Below, piece by piece: positions 62,281 through 64,000 of a stretch of DNA of 64,000 bases. This stretch comes from Adineta vaga. Lineage: Eukaryota; Rotifera. The notes under the pieces are model-generated. The model was not told where the DNA came from. It was given only the letters and a program-made list of their open reading frames with translations, and did no database searches. Both the position numbers and the translations under genes were made by a program. Position 1 is the stretch's first letter. Each line of letters begins with the position of its first letter. The stretch is from assembly GCA_021613535.1 (NCBI GenBank), contig CP075494.1, positions 6,386,001 to 6,450,000 of the forward strand, given 5' to 3'.

Positions 62281-63432
62281 GTTCTTAATTCAGAAATATA
62301 TTTAATGTAATAGAAAATTTATCTGAAAGAGAATCATGTATATGTTTTTCATTTTTATTTTAAACAGACAAGAGTAATTTGTGGAAGATTCAACATTTGA
62401 ATACGCACTGATCAAAAGACTATTGCAAAGAAAAACAATGAAAAGTGAGAAATGGCACAGCATAAAATATTAACAAATTATTCAATCTGCGTATCAATGA
62501 AACAGATGGAGGAATAAAAAAATCGACGAAATATTCAAATTCTCGTAATACAAACTTTTCAAATAGAGAGAGAGAAATCAAATCTTGATCATGAAAAGTT
62601 TTCTACTTGAATAGTGTCTATATGATACATAACCAAACTATTTTTTTAATTAAACTACGGCTACGGTAAAAGAACAAGAGTCATGTATTTCCTTTCTTTC
62701 GATATTCATGACAAGTGTATGTCATGCACTACACAAATATTCACATTTATTTCAAAGAATGGATAGGAAAGTGTTAAACATGGAATTAATTTTGATTGGT
62801 TTAGAAGGCAGATCTTAACCACATTCACTTCAATTTTGAATCTAGTACAGCTCATTGTATTAAGCATTTCAAGAATAATCAAAAGGATTTTGCTGACTTG
62901 ATTCATATTGTGCATAGAGATATAATGATAATCATTCTCTGACTAGTTTACAGATACAAACAGCACAGAAAAACCTTCATCATCAATCAATAATATGATC
63001 TATTATCACCTTCTCGATTTATACTACACTGAATGAGAGATTGACGAGACAGAGATCTTTCAATCGTGTTTCATCCAGTAAATTTCTGATACTGAAAATT
63101 TTGAACTCTGTATATGCATAGGAAGGATAGATATTGTTATAAAATGAATTCTCAGGTAATATTTATGTCTGGTTTAAAAATATAAATTGTTTCTCTTGTG
63201 AATATATGAGATTTATTCACCTAGTAAAACAAACAAAAAAAAACAATTGGTATTCATCACCGTTTCATTTGAGACATACAAAAGACTATGAGAATATACA
63301 GACGAAGAAGAGACACTTCTGAAAAACAATCCACTAACGTTGTTGACAGAAGGAAAATGAGACGATTTGGTTTTTCTTTATTGTTCACATAGACACAGAC
63401 ACACATACACACACAAATAGAAAAGAATGAAA
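62281..63432. other. Spacer between CPSF4 3' end and GMPPB promoter
   Basis: AT-rich; holds the CPSF4 3' untranslated region and GMPPB upstream sequence. No coding signal accepted. Confidence 0.55.
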
Positions 63433-64000
63433 CTATCGCCGTTGCATATTCTGATTACGTAGAAAAGGTACATGTGATCGTGTACATTTGTTCGCATAAT
63501 GTCTAAAATAGAGAACCGTGATTTCATATGTGATAAAAGTTCAGTTTCGTTTTTTCTGATCTTACCCCCGTTCTCCACACTTGAAACAAGTGACATCATG
63601 TTGAAACGGTTGTGACATTCCCATCCCAGGTGGATGCTGTTCATCGTTCATATGATGATTTCCCGGCTGTTGTGACATTGGTACATCATGTGTGTGATTA
63701 TTTGAATTTTGATTTTGACCGTAAGATGGTCGATTATTATGTTGCTGTGACTGAGAATTATTTGATGGCATATTAAGATATTTTTGTCGTTCTTCATATG
63801 GTAATTTAAAGCATGAAGATGCTTTATGTCCTGTTTCATGACAAAAATCACAAACATAAACCACTTTACGTTGTACTGGAGTATATTCGTTGGAATTCGG
63901 TAGTTCAAAACTTGGATGTGATAATGTACATCTTGGTCCTTCAGGACAAAATCCGCAAAGATAGTTTTGACAGAGAACTTTTCGTGTATGACGATTTTTA
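63433..64000 (-). CDS. CPSF4: CPSF4/CPSF30 homologue, 3' part (5' end outside window)
   Basis: Two exons are visible: one entering from the right edge to 63566 and the last at 63502-63433, joined in phase 2. The fragment begins inside the CCCH zinc-finger array. RHTRKVLCQNYLCGFCPEGP then RCTLSHPSFELP is the characteristic final finger of CPSF30. Two CCHC zinc knuckles follow, CDFCHETGHKASSC and CFKCGERGHYANKC, the second across the splice join. Between them is an Asn/Gln/His-rich linker. The protein ends NQNMQRR. CPSF30 helps recognise the AAUAAA signal during mRNA 3' processing. Vertebrate CPSF4 has one knuckle; two are found in some other lineages. Upstream fingers must lie beyond position 64000. 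Confidence 0.88.

Noticed and set aside
1-64000. CRISPR arrays, operons with ribosome binding sites, tRNA and rRNA genes
   Set aside because: The DNA is eukaryotic with spliced genes; no direct-repeat arrays, rRNA segments or convincing tRNA cloverleaf/B-box sequences were seen by eye.

Overview
The window looks like nuclear DNA of a small-genome animal, most likely a bdelloid rotifer. It is AT-rich, nearly every gene is cut by many 45-75-base GT-AG introns, and the genes are animal families (innexin, NR5 nuclear receptor, KChIP, TspanC8 tetraspanin, Rel/NF-kB). The animal origin is solid. The rotifer call is inference from gene architecture and was not tested by comparison. All exon models were built by hand by matching splice phase; every complete model closes in frame.

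Layout. 1-335 (-): end of a small secreted peptide precursor with a PRX-amide-like site. 2365-3430: decayed coding sequence. 4105-9982 (+): NR5A/FTZ-F1 nuclear receptor with a long first intron. 11078-12296 (-): KChIP-type EF-hand protein. 14812-16241 (-): innexin. 16242-22200: almost 6 kb without a recognisable gene. 22201-24735 (-): AGBL4-type cytosolic carboxypeptidase, divergent from a puromycin-sensitive aminopeptidase at 25084-28751 (+). 29530-33517 (+): WDR44. 35414-39018 (+): INPP5A-type inositol polyphosphate 5-phosphatase, with an unrecognised Cys-rich gene nested on the other strand in its second intron. 39239-42786 (+): DNA ligase IV.

43233-46446 (-): two paralogous small secreted precursors sharing a C-terminal motif that I do not recognise. 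48933-50210 (+): TspanC8 tetraspanin. 50462-51094 (+): potato-inhibitor-I-family protein. 51392-59695 (-): two tandem Rel-homology factors downstream of a TIR-SAM protein, a possible innate-immunity or NAD-signalling cluster. 60709-62280 (-): GDP-mannose pyrophosphorylase. 63433-64000 (-): 3' part of CPSF4/CPSF30.

Most neighbours are unrelated housekeeping or neuronal genes, as usual in animals. The exceptions are the secreted-peptide pair and the TIR/Rel/Rel block. The most novel-looking items are the peptide pair, the TIR-SAM gene beside Rel factors with altered DNA-recognition loops, and the nested Cys-rich gene. Several start codons sit directly behind unpaired 3' splice sites, which fits spliced-leader trans-splicing.
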